A DNA stretch of 64,000 bases, taken from Carallia brachiata. Taxonomy: Eukaryota > Streptophyta > Magnoliopsida > Malpighiales > Rhizophoraceae. This document shows, one piece after another, positions 48,466 to 61,300 of the stretch. The stretch is taken from positions 701,000-764,999 of the forward strand of contig JADCRB010000102.1 of NCBI GenBank assembly GCA_021464245.1. Reading direction: 5' to 3'. The notes beneath the pieces were generated by a model. That model was not told where the DNA came from. It searched no databases and saw only the letters and a list, made by a program, of their open reading frames with translations. Position 1 is the stretch's first letter. The number at the start of each line of letters is the position of its first letter. The translations under genes and the position numbers were made by a program.

Positions 48466-48826
48466 TTCTCTCTCTCTCTCTCTCTCTCTCTGATTCCGAT
48501 CAATCAATCAACTGGTGATCTTTTATTTTCTTACCTTTTTTCGCCTCTTCTGATTTCCTTTCTGCGTGCTTCCTTGATATTGGTTCTTGTCAAACTTTTC
48601 TTCTGCTTTTTTTTTTTTTTTTTTTGTAAAATTTTGCTGCCTGTTGCTTTTGGAAAATATGTGATACTACTTGATCAAGCATGAAAAGATTCCTAATTGA
48701 ACTTGAATATTGGTTGAACTTCTTGTGTTCCAACTGTTGCTAGTTCTGATTTATGGCTTTTGAATTATCCTGCTTTTCTTATCTTTTCTTTTTTTTCTTT
48801 CTTTTTGGCTATTTTCTTATTTGTTT

Positions 48827-48857
<31 letters not shown>

Positions 48858-49332
48858 ATTTTTCAAATACAGACCTAAAGATAATAGGGTCCGGATGATG
48901 ATGGGTTCCTATTTCCATCCCTTTTTTTTTGTTCAATTTATTTGTTCGTTTTTATCTTCTTGAATTAAGCAGTTGTCGTGGTTGTTCAATTTGTTTCCAT
49001 TTGCTTCCTCAGTATCTGGGTACAAAGTGAAAAGCATGAATAGAATTTCTGACACTGTTTTTTTTTTTAGTATAATTAGTGTCCTATTTTTTATTGTTTT
49101 GTGTTTTGGTTAGTTCATATTTGATTTGATTGTTATGGCAATTTCCATAAAGTGAGTAATTGTATTTGAATCCATGATCGTAGCTGTTTTTAAGTCCTAC
49201 TGGTCATCCGATGGCTGGGAAGTTAATGTTATTTTGCCTTTCCTTGTTCTTTATCTAATCATGGTGATTGTTTTGTGGGTTTGAGCAGGTAACAAAGAGG
49301 TTCTAGTAGTTGATCGCTGGTAAGCACAAAAG
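48466..49332 (+). promoter_or_regulatory. Callose synthase leader: (TC)n and 5'UTR intron
   Basis: A TC run at 48466-48492 marks a likely 5'UTR start region. A leader intron is inferred from donor CTG|GTGATC (48515) to acceptor TTTGAGCAG (ending 49288), leaving 44 bases of leader before the ATG. The T-rich interior with (CTT)n fits an intron. Confidence 0.55.
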
Positions 49333-52300
49333 ATGTCGAACAGAAGAGGCTCCAGCTCCAGTCAGCAACCGCCGCAGAGGCGGATTCTGCGGACTCAGAC
49401 TGCTGGCAATATTGGGGAATCCATGTTGGACAGTGAGGTGGTGCCTTCCTCCCTCGTTGAGATTGCTCCGATTCTCGTGTTGCTAATCAAGTGGAGGCCA
49501 GTAACCCTCGTGTTGCTTATCTCTGTAAGTTGTTTTTGCATTTATTATTTACTTGCATGTGTATATTCGTTCCTGGTGCCGAAGTGACTTCATTTTTGCT
49601 AATTGCTAATATACTTTTGCAATCGCTTGTATCCACTTTGCATTTCTACTTCTCATTCTTTCGCGATACAGTTTATGACCAAGGCGTCTAAGCTTGTGGA
49701 ATATGTCCAACTTTTCATTCTCTCATAATACAGTTTATGTCCAATTGCAAAGAGATGCAATTATTTCTTCGTGGAAATTGCAAGAAAATTTTTATCTCAT
49801 GAAATATGAATTTATGATTTGTTAACTTCTTGTGTAATGATTTTGCCAATCGGGCTTAGTTGCACCCAATGACAAAATACAACATATAGCTTTCTTTGGG
49901 CTTCCATTGTCTAATGAAATATTGCTTTTGCATATGGGAGTTGGAAATAGGTCGGTTCTATGCCTTTGAGAAAGCTCATCGATTAGATCCCACGTCTAGT
50001 GGGCGTGGTGTTCGCCAGTTTAAAACTGCACTTCTACAGCGTTTGGAAAGGGTAAGCTCCCATTTCAAGAACTTATCAGCATAAATGGATTGCAAGTCCG
50101 GTGTTTTTTGATTGCCCTTACATTGTCCATATTGGCCACAAAATTTTTCAGTGAATTTTTCTAGATTTCGATGTATGTTTGCTTGAACCCCTTACTCATC
50201 CTTCCTTTTTATCCTCCAGCCTAATAACTCCGTTGTCATTTTTCATTTTTGGTGTTTTCCTCAAAGGATGTGTTTCGATGGATTGGGAAAGTATCTATTT
50301 ATTGGGTTTCTTTCTAGGAAAATGAAATTACAATGCAAGGAAGGACAATGAGTGATGCTCGAGAAATGCAGAAGTTTTATCGAGATTACTATCAAAAGTA
50401 TATTGAAGCCTTGCAAAGTGCTGCAGACAAGGCTGATCGGTAAGCCGTGTAAGAACTTCCCATTTTTTGTCCAACTTAACTTTCTTGGAGCTATCTCAAA
50501 TTTAAGTTGGTGTTCCTAGCACAGCGCCCAACTTACAAAAGCATATCAAACTGCGGCTGTTCTATTTGAGGTTTTGAGGGCTGTCAACCAGACAGAGGCA
50601 GTGGAAGTGGCTGATGAGGTTAGATTCACTGTGATACCATTATGACTACCGGATCCTTTGCATTTCTGGCTTCATTAGGATAAGAAAAGTTTTCTTGGAT
50701 TGGCATTCATATGCTGGGTCATGATCTCATAGACATCTGATATCATCTCTTTTACTTCCTTATTTTCTTTGTAGATTCTGCAAGCTCACACTCAAGTTGA
50801 AGAAAAGACAAAAATATATCTGCCTTATAATATTCTTCCACTTGATCCTGATAGCCAAAATCAGGCTATTATGAGATATCCTGAGGTTGATCCCATTTTC
50901 CTCATCTTCTACATTTGATTATGTACTTTCCCTTTTAGCTTAAAGCGAAAGCCTTGATTGCTTACTCGAATTGCAGATTCAAGCTGCTGTCTCTGCACTT
51001 CGAAACACAAGGGGTTTGCCATGGCCAAAGGACCACACTAAGCGAGTAAATGAAGACATTCTGGACTGGCTTCAGTCTATGTTTGGTTTCCAGGTGGCTG
51101 AGTTGTTTTCATCTTGTAGATTTTTTTTTCTTTTTTTTTTTTTTTTTTTTTTTGGCTTAGTGAAAGATATGATTTGAACCTAAGATTAGGTCTCATGCCC
51201 CAACTTCAATTTGTTCATCAGCGCAAATTGTAGTTTTTATTTTATAATACACTATTAAACTAAAACCTCATTTGGTTGCAGAAAGATAGTGTGGCAAATC
51301 AGAGGGAACATTTGATTCTGTTGCTTGCGAATGTGCACATACGACAGTTCCCAAAGCCTGATCAGCAACCCAAGGTCATTTATTATAGCTGACTCCTTGT
51401 ATTCTTTGTGCGAAACTAATCCTGAACTGTGAAAATTGTGTGCATCTTTTTCCTGTTTAGTTGGACGATCGTGCTTTAACAGATGTCATGAAGAAACTCT
51501 TCAAGAACTACAAAAGGTGGTGCAAATATTTGGGGCGCAAAAGTAGCCTCTGGTGAGACTTCCTACCAGCTAACAAGTTTTCACTATTATCTAATTATTG
51601 TCTTGTGAGTGCTTACTAGACTTTTTTATATTTGTCATGAACTTTTACATTTTTTTGGCCCTCCTATCCATTGTTGTCGTTTCTAATTGTGTCTTGAACC
51701 GACAGGTTGCCTAACATTCAACAGGAGGTTCAGCAGAGAAAGCTACTTTATATGGGTCTATACCTACTTATCTGGGGAGAAGCAGCAAACTTGAGATTCA
51801 TGCCAGAATGCCTTTGCTACATATATCATCATGTATGTGTTGATATTTAGCTTCTCTATCTATAAATTCGTAATCTCTTATTTTAAAATTTTAGTCTTTC
51901 CTGATTCCTAACAGCTGTCCTTTTTCCTCATTCTAAATGGCTTAGTTTTGTGTGTGAATTCTGCTATCACATGTATGTGCACTGGAAGTTAAGCAAGAGA
52001 CTTTGTTAAGACTTAGCATGTACAAACATAAGTGATAAGGGCAGCACTTGTGTTAACTTCAGGCCAAAGAAATCAGTATTTTGGCCTCATTTTCCTTTGT
52101 TTGGGTCAACGTTGTGTGTACCCCTTAACTCATTTGTTTTTTAGAAGTCTATTTCTTCTTTTTTTCGCACTCATTGATTGGATCCCATTTCTTGAATAAA
52201 GCCAAGCATTCTTCATTGATCTTCTGTCAATCAATCTTTGGTAGGTTCATATCCAACTTCCTTATTGAGCACTTATTGCAATTCCAGTATGGAGAGGACG

Positions 52301-55300
52301 TTTGATGTGGTATAAAGTTGTAGCTTTTTCCATTTCGGGTTCAGAAGGGAGACGCTAAACAAAGATATCTTTTTGTTATTCATTTTCTGGGAATATTGTT
52401 TTTCATAGAAATATCTTTCAGGAAGAGACACTTGATTACAACGAATTAAAGATGACCAAAGAGGGGATCAATCAATATAATATTGAAGTGGTGAATGGTT
52501 GATAGGCAAAATAGGAAAGTTAGGTTGTAATAGTTGATGTTTTTATGACAAAGTAAATGAGTAAGATTCCTTTTTTTTTTTTTTTTTTTGGGAGGGGAGA
52601 GGGGAGCGAAAAATTATATTGTAGATTGGTAATTTAAGTTCTCAAATAAGAGGTAGTATCAATAAAGTAGTCAACCCAAAAGCTTAAGCTGTTGGATGAA
52701 GCCCATGAATGGATCACACGTTAAATTCTAACATGCCCCCTCCTCATAGCATGGTTTGGACTCAAGGCCTCTCGGTCATAAAGGCTCTGATACTGTGTCA
52801 ACAAACTAGTCCATCCAAAAGATTAAGCGATTAAGTGAGGTCCAAGAATGATCGCATACTAAACTCTAACTGGTAGAGTATTGCACTTGTAGCAAAGAGT
52901 GATTGCAATCTCATGATCCACTTGGAACCCTCCCACCAATCCTAGTGTTTTCTATATTTGGAATATTTTTCAAATAACTTGTTTAGAACCAGGCACATGA
53001 TATTAATTTAAGAAAAATTTGTGGCTAATTATGATATAAATGTCATGCAACTTTAGTAGATGGGATTAGTTGATAACAATATCGATTACTTCTACTACTA
53101 TGGTCCAATTTGGGTAAGTATACTTTTGGAACCTAGATATTGTGTAGTTTACCTGAACTAATTTTTTTGATAGATGGCATTCGAATTGTATGGAATGTTG
53201 GCTGGAAGTGTGAGTCCAATGACAGGTGAACACATAAAACCAGCCTATGGTGGTGAAGAGGAGGCTTTCTTAATGAAAGTGGTGAAACCTATTTATGATA
53301 CCATAGCAAAGGTTTGCTGCTTTTCTTTCTTTCACATCGAAGAGTCTTTTTCCTTTTTTTTTTTTTTCAACTAATTTCATACTATTTACTTGACTGCTTG
53401 TGGTAGGAAGCAAAAGGAAGTAAAGGAGGAAGGTCAAAGCATTCTCAATGGAGAAACTATGATGATTTGAACGAATATTTTTGGTAATTCACTTTTCTTT
53501 CCCTGGTTGGTATTGTTCAACCATCACAGACTTACTTGTGTTCCACTGGTGTGAAATCATAGGTCAGTTGATTGTTTTCGATTAGGTTGGCCGATGCGTG
53601 CTGATGCCAATTTTTTTTGTGTGCCTCCAGAGGGCCTTCAGCCAGACAAAGATGAGGTAGATCTTGATTTTGGGCCCATGTTCTTTGTTTGCTTGCCTTT
53701 TAGTAACCTTGCTTGTCTTCAACTAAACTTAAATTAACTAGCAGAAGCGTGCTGCCCCTAGGGTGGTTTTCTTCAACTTATGCATTATTCTGGTCAGGGT
53801 GGGTTGCATGAGTACGTGACCTTATTGGACTTTAACTTTGTAAGCCATTAGTGCAGCCAGCTTTATAATATCTGGTGCCCATTCTATCTTTTTCACTCTG
53901 TCGAGAGCTGTTTTGCCTGGGAGTTTGGGGTATATTTCAAGTTTGTAAGACACGGAAAAGGGTAAAGCAAAAAGAATGATAGAAAGACTTAAAGAAGTCT
54001 TTGTTTTCCTTTTGTATATTGTTATATGTAACGTTGATTTGCTTGTGTAAGTTTAGCAATCAGTGCTCCCCCCCTTCCCCAAAACCCTATTTCTGGGAAA
54101 TTTAGATGTATCTTGACTCTCACGGCAAATCTAGCTTTATTTCTCTTTCTAAGAATTTAATCCGATTCACTGCCCGAACACAGCTGTTTTTGGTGAATTT
54201 TCTTTTGTTTTCGTTGAATTTTCTTAGTCAAAAATATATTGTCTCTGATAGCTATGCAAGCATCATGGATACCATTTGGTCAGTCTGTTATTTCTGATAT
54301 GGATTTCATGGTTTTCAGGGGAAGAAACCAATTACTGGTGACCGATGGATTGGTAAAGTTAATTTCGTTGAGATAAGATCATTTTGGCATATCTTCAGAA
54401 GCTTTGATAGAATGTGGAGCTTTTATATTTTGGCATTACAGGTAACTCTGCATTTTCTAGTGCTTTTGTTGTCTGATATATTGGATACTTCTTAATAATG
54501 TTTGTATTGCTTGTCCAAACTAAGGCGATGATCATCATTGCTTGGAATGGATCGGGAGATTTGAGTTCCCTATTTGACAGTGATGTTTTCAAGAAAGTTC
54601 TGAGCATCTTCATAACCTCTACAATATTGAACTTTCTACAAGGTAGATGGGATCAGTTTTGGAGATTCTGTGGCGGTGCATTCTTATTCATATTTCCTGC
54701 ATGTAGTTCCATTATTTCTTCTGACAGAACTTATAGCTGTCTAATTTAGGATGATTGCTGTTAACTGTAAGCATGGCTACTACTTAATTACTGCTGCTTG
54801 TTTTTGGATAATTAATCACAACATCTATGTTGGAGGGCAAGCCTTGGCGCAACGGTTGAGTTGCTCCTTCGGTGACCTCGAGGTCACGGGTGCGAGGCGT
54901 GGAAACAGCCTCTTTGCAGAAATGCAAGGGGAAGGCTGCGTACATATGTGCCCACCCTTCCCCTATCCTTGCACTAAGCCGGGGAGCACTTTGTGCACCG
55001 GGTGAGTCCTTTAATCACAACATCTATGTTGGAATCTACTTCTTGTCTCTGGTGAGATAAAAGCTTGGAGTTTCATGCAAATCTAGGTAGGCTGTTGCAT
55101 CTTGCACCATGCATCTTAGAATTCATCCTACTGACAATCTTATCTTTTTGCAGGAGTTGTGAACAATTTTATTTACCTCTTAATTTATTTTTGTTTCAGC
55201 TGTTCTTGATATAGTTCTAAACTGGAAGGCAAGGCAGATAATGCCATTGTATGTCAAGCTTAGATACATTTTGAAGGCTCTGTCAGCTGCAGCATGGGTC

Positions 55301-58300
55301 ATAATTCTACCAGTAACCTATGCATACAGCTGGAAGAATCCTCCTGGAATTGGACAAACCATTAAGAAATGGTTTGGCGATAGTCCTGGTTCACCGTCTT
55401 TGTTCATTTTGGCCATCCTAATTTATTTATCTCCAAACATGGTCTCTGCACTTTTGTTTCTCTTCCCATTTATTCGACGGTTTCTTGAGCGGTCAAACTA
55501 TAGGATTGTGAGACTCCTGATGTGGTGGTCTCAGGTATGTAGAAGCTTATGATAGAAGTTTCTTCATTGCAAGTATTGTTTACGGTAACTGCACCAATAA
55601 AAATGGAGCAGTCAAAATGTAATACTTTATAAAGTTCACATCTGACTCAGCATATCTTTACTCTTATCCCCTGATAGCCTCGGCTTTATGTTGGAAGAGG
55701 GATGCATGAAAGCTTGATTTCACTTTTCAAGTAAGATTTCAGACTTAGATTTATTTGGTGCTTGTGAATTTGAAGAGGTTATTGATCTCCTTATTGATAA
55801 AATGTTGCCTACCTCTACTAGGTACACCACCTTTTGGGTTTTATTGTTAGCGTCAAAATTAGCATTCAGTTATTATGTAGAGGTATGTCTCTTGCTTACC
55901 CTTAGAAGTTCATGTTCAATGCAGTATTGCTAATATCAGTGATATAAATTGACCTTTTCCTTAAATTCTTATCCTTTTGGTAGACTGAAGGTGAACAATA
56001 GTAATAGCACCTTACAATGTCTGAACTATGGAATAAAAGATTGGATCAATAAGATTAAGCGGGAATAATATTTTCCTATCAATGAAGGGATGATTAATAT
56101 CTTCAGTAGTAAAACATATATTTCAATCTTCCATTAATAAATGCTTCATTATAAAAAATAATTGATGTTGTTTCCTTGTGGAACCTTTTTGAATAATTTT
56201 AACGCCTTTGAGTACTATTCTTAAGAATGTTTGTTTACAATGAGAAATAGGCTTGTAAGTTTTGTGAAGATTTATACACTTGATGAAACTCCTAATGCCA
56301 ACTGGCAGACTATTAACTTCTCAACTTCTGATTGCTGTCTTTACAAAGGGTGGTTCACAATGATGGGTGGAAAACAAGTTTTAGAAAGTAATATATTGTT
56401 GAACCTGTGCTGGCCTATGTAGCAAAATTCCTAACTATTGAAAAATAGTTTTGTGGGGCAAGCAATGGCTCCTGACATACCTCTTGAGAGTTTCACTGGT
56501 CTTCTGCTTTGCAGATCAAGCCTCTGGTGGGTCCAACAAAAGCTATCATGAAAGTCTACATATCTAAATATCAGTGGCACGAGTTCTTTCCTCAGGGTAA
56601 GGATAGAGAGTGATGCATTCTTCTTTTAGAGTGTTAATGATTTCTGACACTGCCATTTGCTGTTGGCAGCCAAGAACAACATTGGTGTTGTCATTGCTTT
56701 GTGGGCTCCTGTTGTCCTAGTATGTTTGTGATGTTTTGCAGTTAAGAGTTAATAAATTTTAGATTCTTTTCACCTGTTATCTTTTCTGATTAATGCATTG
56801 TTTGTAGGTCTATTTTATGGATACTCAGATATGGTATGCCATTTACTCAACCATATTTGGAGGGATATATGGTGCTTTTCGGCGTCTTGGAGAGGTTGGT
56901 ATTGATCTCAGTGTCCACCCGTTGGATGGCCTAGTCCCAAGCTAGTCAGACTTCTTTGTCTATTTTGTTTTCATTTGAGTTGTGAGTAAATTGGTATTGG
57001 TAAACCGAGACTTTTAGGTATTGATGTGCTTAGAGCTGCAAATGTTGTTTGGTGGCATGTTAAATTTAGCAAGGGAAATATATAAGCAGATTTTTTTTTT
57101 TTTTTTGGGGGGGGGGGGTTTAATATGTCAGTGTGGCATAATTTATTTATCGCTAATATTTTTTAATATTAAAGTTGACATTAGAAATTCTCAATTGATC
57201 AGCATGCAAATGCTAAAGTGGTCACATTGACAACTTTTTATATTTATCTGCCTTTCAATGATGCCTATAAAATATAACAAATAAGCTCGTCCTTGGCCAT
57301 TGTTGCCGGAGTGGTCAGAGGTTAAAGATCCTTAAACAATGTTTGGGCAACTTACCAGAATGTGAAGTTGCTGCTACTGGAGTTCGCCTGTTAGCGATAC
57401 AAAAGTAAGCTCTTTGATAACAACTGACACTGAAATCAAGATGTCTAGTCCCTTAATAATAGGATAACTACTGTCTGTGTGTAGTTTTGGTGCTGACCAT
57501 TGTAGGGGCATCTTGGGGACTATTCATTCTTGTCGGTCCATACTTTTGGCGTGATTGTTGTGGTGCTCATGTTGCTCTCTATGGCCCGAGCCTGATCACA
57601 ACCCTCAAATTGAAATCATCTTGTGGTGAGGCCTCCGATATAGAACTATAAAACTGGAAAATCTACATGGGCTGTGCATTTTAAGGTCAAGATGTGACTG
57701 CAACTTTGGATTATTCTTTTGCGTTTAGGGGTAGATATGTTTAGATCATAGCAGTTCACCAGGTTAGGGAATAGACAAAGCAAGTGCACTTTATGTAAGC
57801 AGATAATTGCTGGTTTTGGGTTTATTATTTCTTCCAGTATTCACCGTACTATCCTGAATGTTACATACAAGTCATGCATTTCAATTTGTTGGATGCAAAA
57901 AAGCATTACCTTATGTTTCTGTTTGTATTCAGATTCGAACTTTGGGGATGTTGAGGTCTCGGTTCCAATCACTGCCAGGTGCTTTTAATGCGGGTTTGAT
58001 CCCAAGAGAAAAGAGTGAGAAGACCAAGAAAAAGGGATTGAAAGCAACATTTTCTCGCAGATTTACTGAGGTGTGTTTCTTTCGTTGTCAGAAACCACTA
58101 CAATTAAGAACAGCACAGTTCCCCAAATTTCAACATATTTTTTAGTTCTTTTTAGAGTCACCTAATGATTTGTCTGGCTGTATCCAGATCCCAACCAACA
58201 AAGAAAAGGAGCAACCAAGGTTTGCTCAAATGTGGAACAAAATAATTAGCAGCTTTAGGGAGGAGGATTTGATCAGTGATAGGTATCGTGGGGAGTCTGC

Positions 58301-61300
58301 TGTCGGTGTTTTTAGGTTCACTAAAATGGATTGTGTGTTTCACTGCTTGACTCTATCATATCTGCTTGACTTTATCATGTGTAGGGAAATGGATTTGATG
58401 CTTGTCCCTTACTGGGCCGATCGTGACTTAGACCTCAGACAGTGGCCTCCTTTTTTACTTGCCAGCAAGGTCTACTTATTTGCAGCTTTTATAAACTTCT
58501 TTCTAGTCTCAAGTTAGCACATAATCCAAAACACAATTGTTTTCATCTGTCTGCATTTCAGATTCCAATAGCAGTGGATATGGCAAAAGATAGCAATGGA
58601 AAAGACCGCGAGCTGAAAAAGAGATTGGCTTCAGATGATTATATGCTTTGTGCAGTTCGTGAGTGCTATGCTTCCTTTAAAAGTATCATCAACTTTCTGG
58701 TTCTAGGCCAGCGGGAAAGGATGTAAGTTCAACTAAATGAAGTACTATGTCAACACTCCAAAAAGAATAATTTAATTTCATATTTCACTTTCATCTTGTT
58801 CTTTTGTATTTTTCAGGGTTATTGATGATATATTTTCCAAAGTTGATGATTATATACGAAACGACACGCTGATTACCGAATTGAATTTGAGTGCCCTCCC
58901 AACCCTTAATGGACAATTTGTGAAGCTAATTGAATATTTGGTAACTTATCCTGACCAAAAAGACTTTCATGTACTATGGCGCTTTATCCTCTCCTAACTC
59001 TAGCAATGTAACTTTTACAGTTGGAAAATAAGAAAGAAGACAAGGATCAAGTTGTCATTCTTTTACTTGACATGCTAGAGGTTGTGACCAGAGACATAAT
59101 GGACGAGGAGCTTCCAAGGTAACATTATTTTAATATGACTATTTCAACCGTGCGATGAATTCACATCATACCATGTATTTTTATATCCTATGTGTAGTTT
59201 GCTGGAATCAAGCCATGGTGGATCATATGGAAAGCATGAGGGGATGACCCCGCTTGATCAACAATATCAGTTTTTTGGCTCGCTTAGATTTCCAAGACCA
59301 GAGACAGAAGATTGGAAGGAAAAAGTAAGTTCCTTTCAACTTGACTAATATGCTCATTTAGTGGTAATCGAATCATTTAAACTAATTGTGAGAAAAAAAG
59401 TAAGTTCTATTGTTGTGTTTATAGCCACTCTGGGATATAATTAGAGGGGTGAGGATCTGTGTACTTCGTGTTTTTTTCTTTCCTCTTTTGTTATTCTTTT
59501 ATGATTTAAATAAGGGGTTAAGAATACAATCGTTGATTCCCTTCAATGTAAATTGGGTGTTATTTATAGATCAGAAGGCTTCATCTATTGCTCACTATAA
59601 AGGAGTCTGCTATGGATGTGCCTTCAAACTTGGAAGCTAGAAGGCGCATTTCTTTCTTCTCCAATTCGTTGTTCATGGACATGCCTGAGGCACCCAAAGT
59701 TCGAAACATGCTTTCTTTCTCGTAGGCTCTCGTTTAACTTTTCTTTGTTAGAGATATTCCACTTTTCCTTTAAATTTAATAACTTGTCTAGGATTCAGGA
59801 TCTGTCTTATTCTATGTGTCAGTTTGCAGATGTCTTTCTTATCGTATATGTGACATGTCTCTTTTTCTAGCGTCCTAACTCCTTACTACTCGGAGGAGGT
59901 TCTTTACTCCATAAATCTGCTGGAAAAGCCAAATGAAGACGGGGTTTCAATCCTTTTTTACTTGCAAAAAATCTTTCCAGGTTAACTTCATCTATTTTTT
60001 GTTTTCCTCTTTCTCATATTCCTCTCCATCGGGTGCTTGCTCAGAAAATAGTTTGTTTATAATCTAGCAAGTTTTTATAATGTACAGATGAGTGGACGAA
60101 CTTCCTTGAACGTGTTGGATGCTTGAGTGAGGAAGAACTTAGAGAAACAGATGACCTGGAAGAGAAACTTCGCTTATGGGCATCATACAGAGGCCAGACA
60201 TTGACAAAAACTGGTACAATTCCTCTCTTTCAATCCCTTCCCCCCTTTGAAGCATGCGACCCTGACATGACAAGACACCAACATTGTGACACGCTAACTT
60301 TGAAAAAATGAAGACATAGACATGGCTAGGACACGGCTAAACATGCATTCTAGATCTTATTTTTACTCTTACATCCTACATACTCTTTGCATTTATTATA
60401 TGATCTTTTATATTATTGTGCAATAATTTTAGTAAAAACTGTCAATATTAGTCCAAACAAATGTTTTATTGCATTGTTTATGAATCTAAAAACATATTGT
60501 GGGTCTTCACTTACAAGCATAATGATAACTTTTGGTTAGATTTAAGTTTTGTTGTCAAAATTACAAAAAATGTCCTAGACGTGTCCTTGGCGTGTCCTAA
60601 GCATGTTCACTACATGTCGAAGGTGTGTTCGATTTTTTTTTAATGTCTTTTGGGTCAATTTTTTTAAAAAAAATTTTTGAATTTTTTTTGGGGCAAATAC
60701 ATTTTGCCTTGTCAAACATGTGTTCGATAAAACATGGCCCTTTCCCATGTTGTGCCTATGTTACTTAGCCTTCCCCCTAAAAAATACCGCATGAATGATG
60801 GACTTTGGACTTTGAAAATTGTTAAGAGTATGGTATATGATTCCATAAAAAGAGCTTCGCCTAACACTTCTAAGTTTTTGGGTGGAATGGTTTCTTGACA
60901 AGCTATCCTTCATGAGTTTGAATTTTACTACTCTCACATTTAATTATGAATTAATTGTGAACTTTTGGAGCCCAAGAGAGCCTTGTCTTGTTTTTTCATG
61001 CATCTTGTCAAAGTGAGCTAGGCTTTCATGTGAGAGAGCATGTCAGAGTTTAATAGATTCCATAATATGGATTATATATTAAACTCTAACACGCCCCCTC
61101 ATGCAAAAGCCCGTTTGGCTGAAAGCATAAACAAAAAGACAGACCCAACATTTTCTTTTATACTGATGGTATTGACTCTGCTTCTCTGCTACTCTTGACT
61201 TGCTACATACCAGTACGAGGCATGATGTATTACCGTAAAGCTTTGGAACTTCAGGCCTTCCTTGATATGGCGACGGATGAAGGTATTTAGTGAAAGCCTT

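Noticed and set aside
57300..57400. Possible tRNA-derived SINE (TTGCCGGAGTGGTCAGAGG)
   Set aside because: A- and B-box-like pieces are weak, no tail or target duplication was found.
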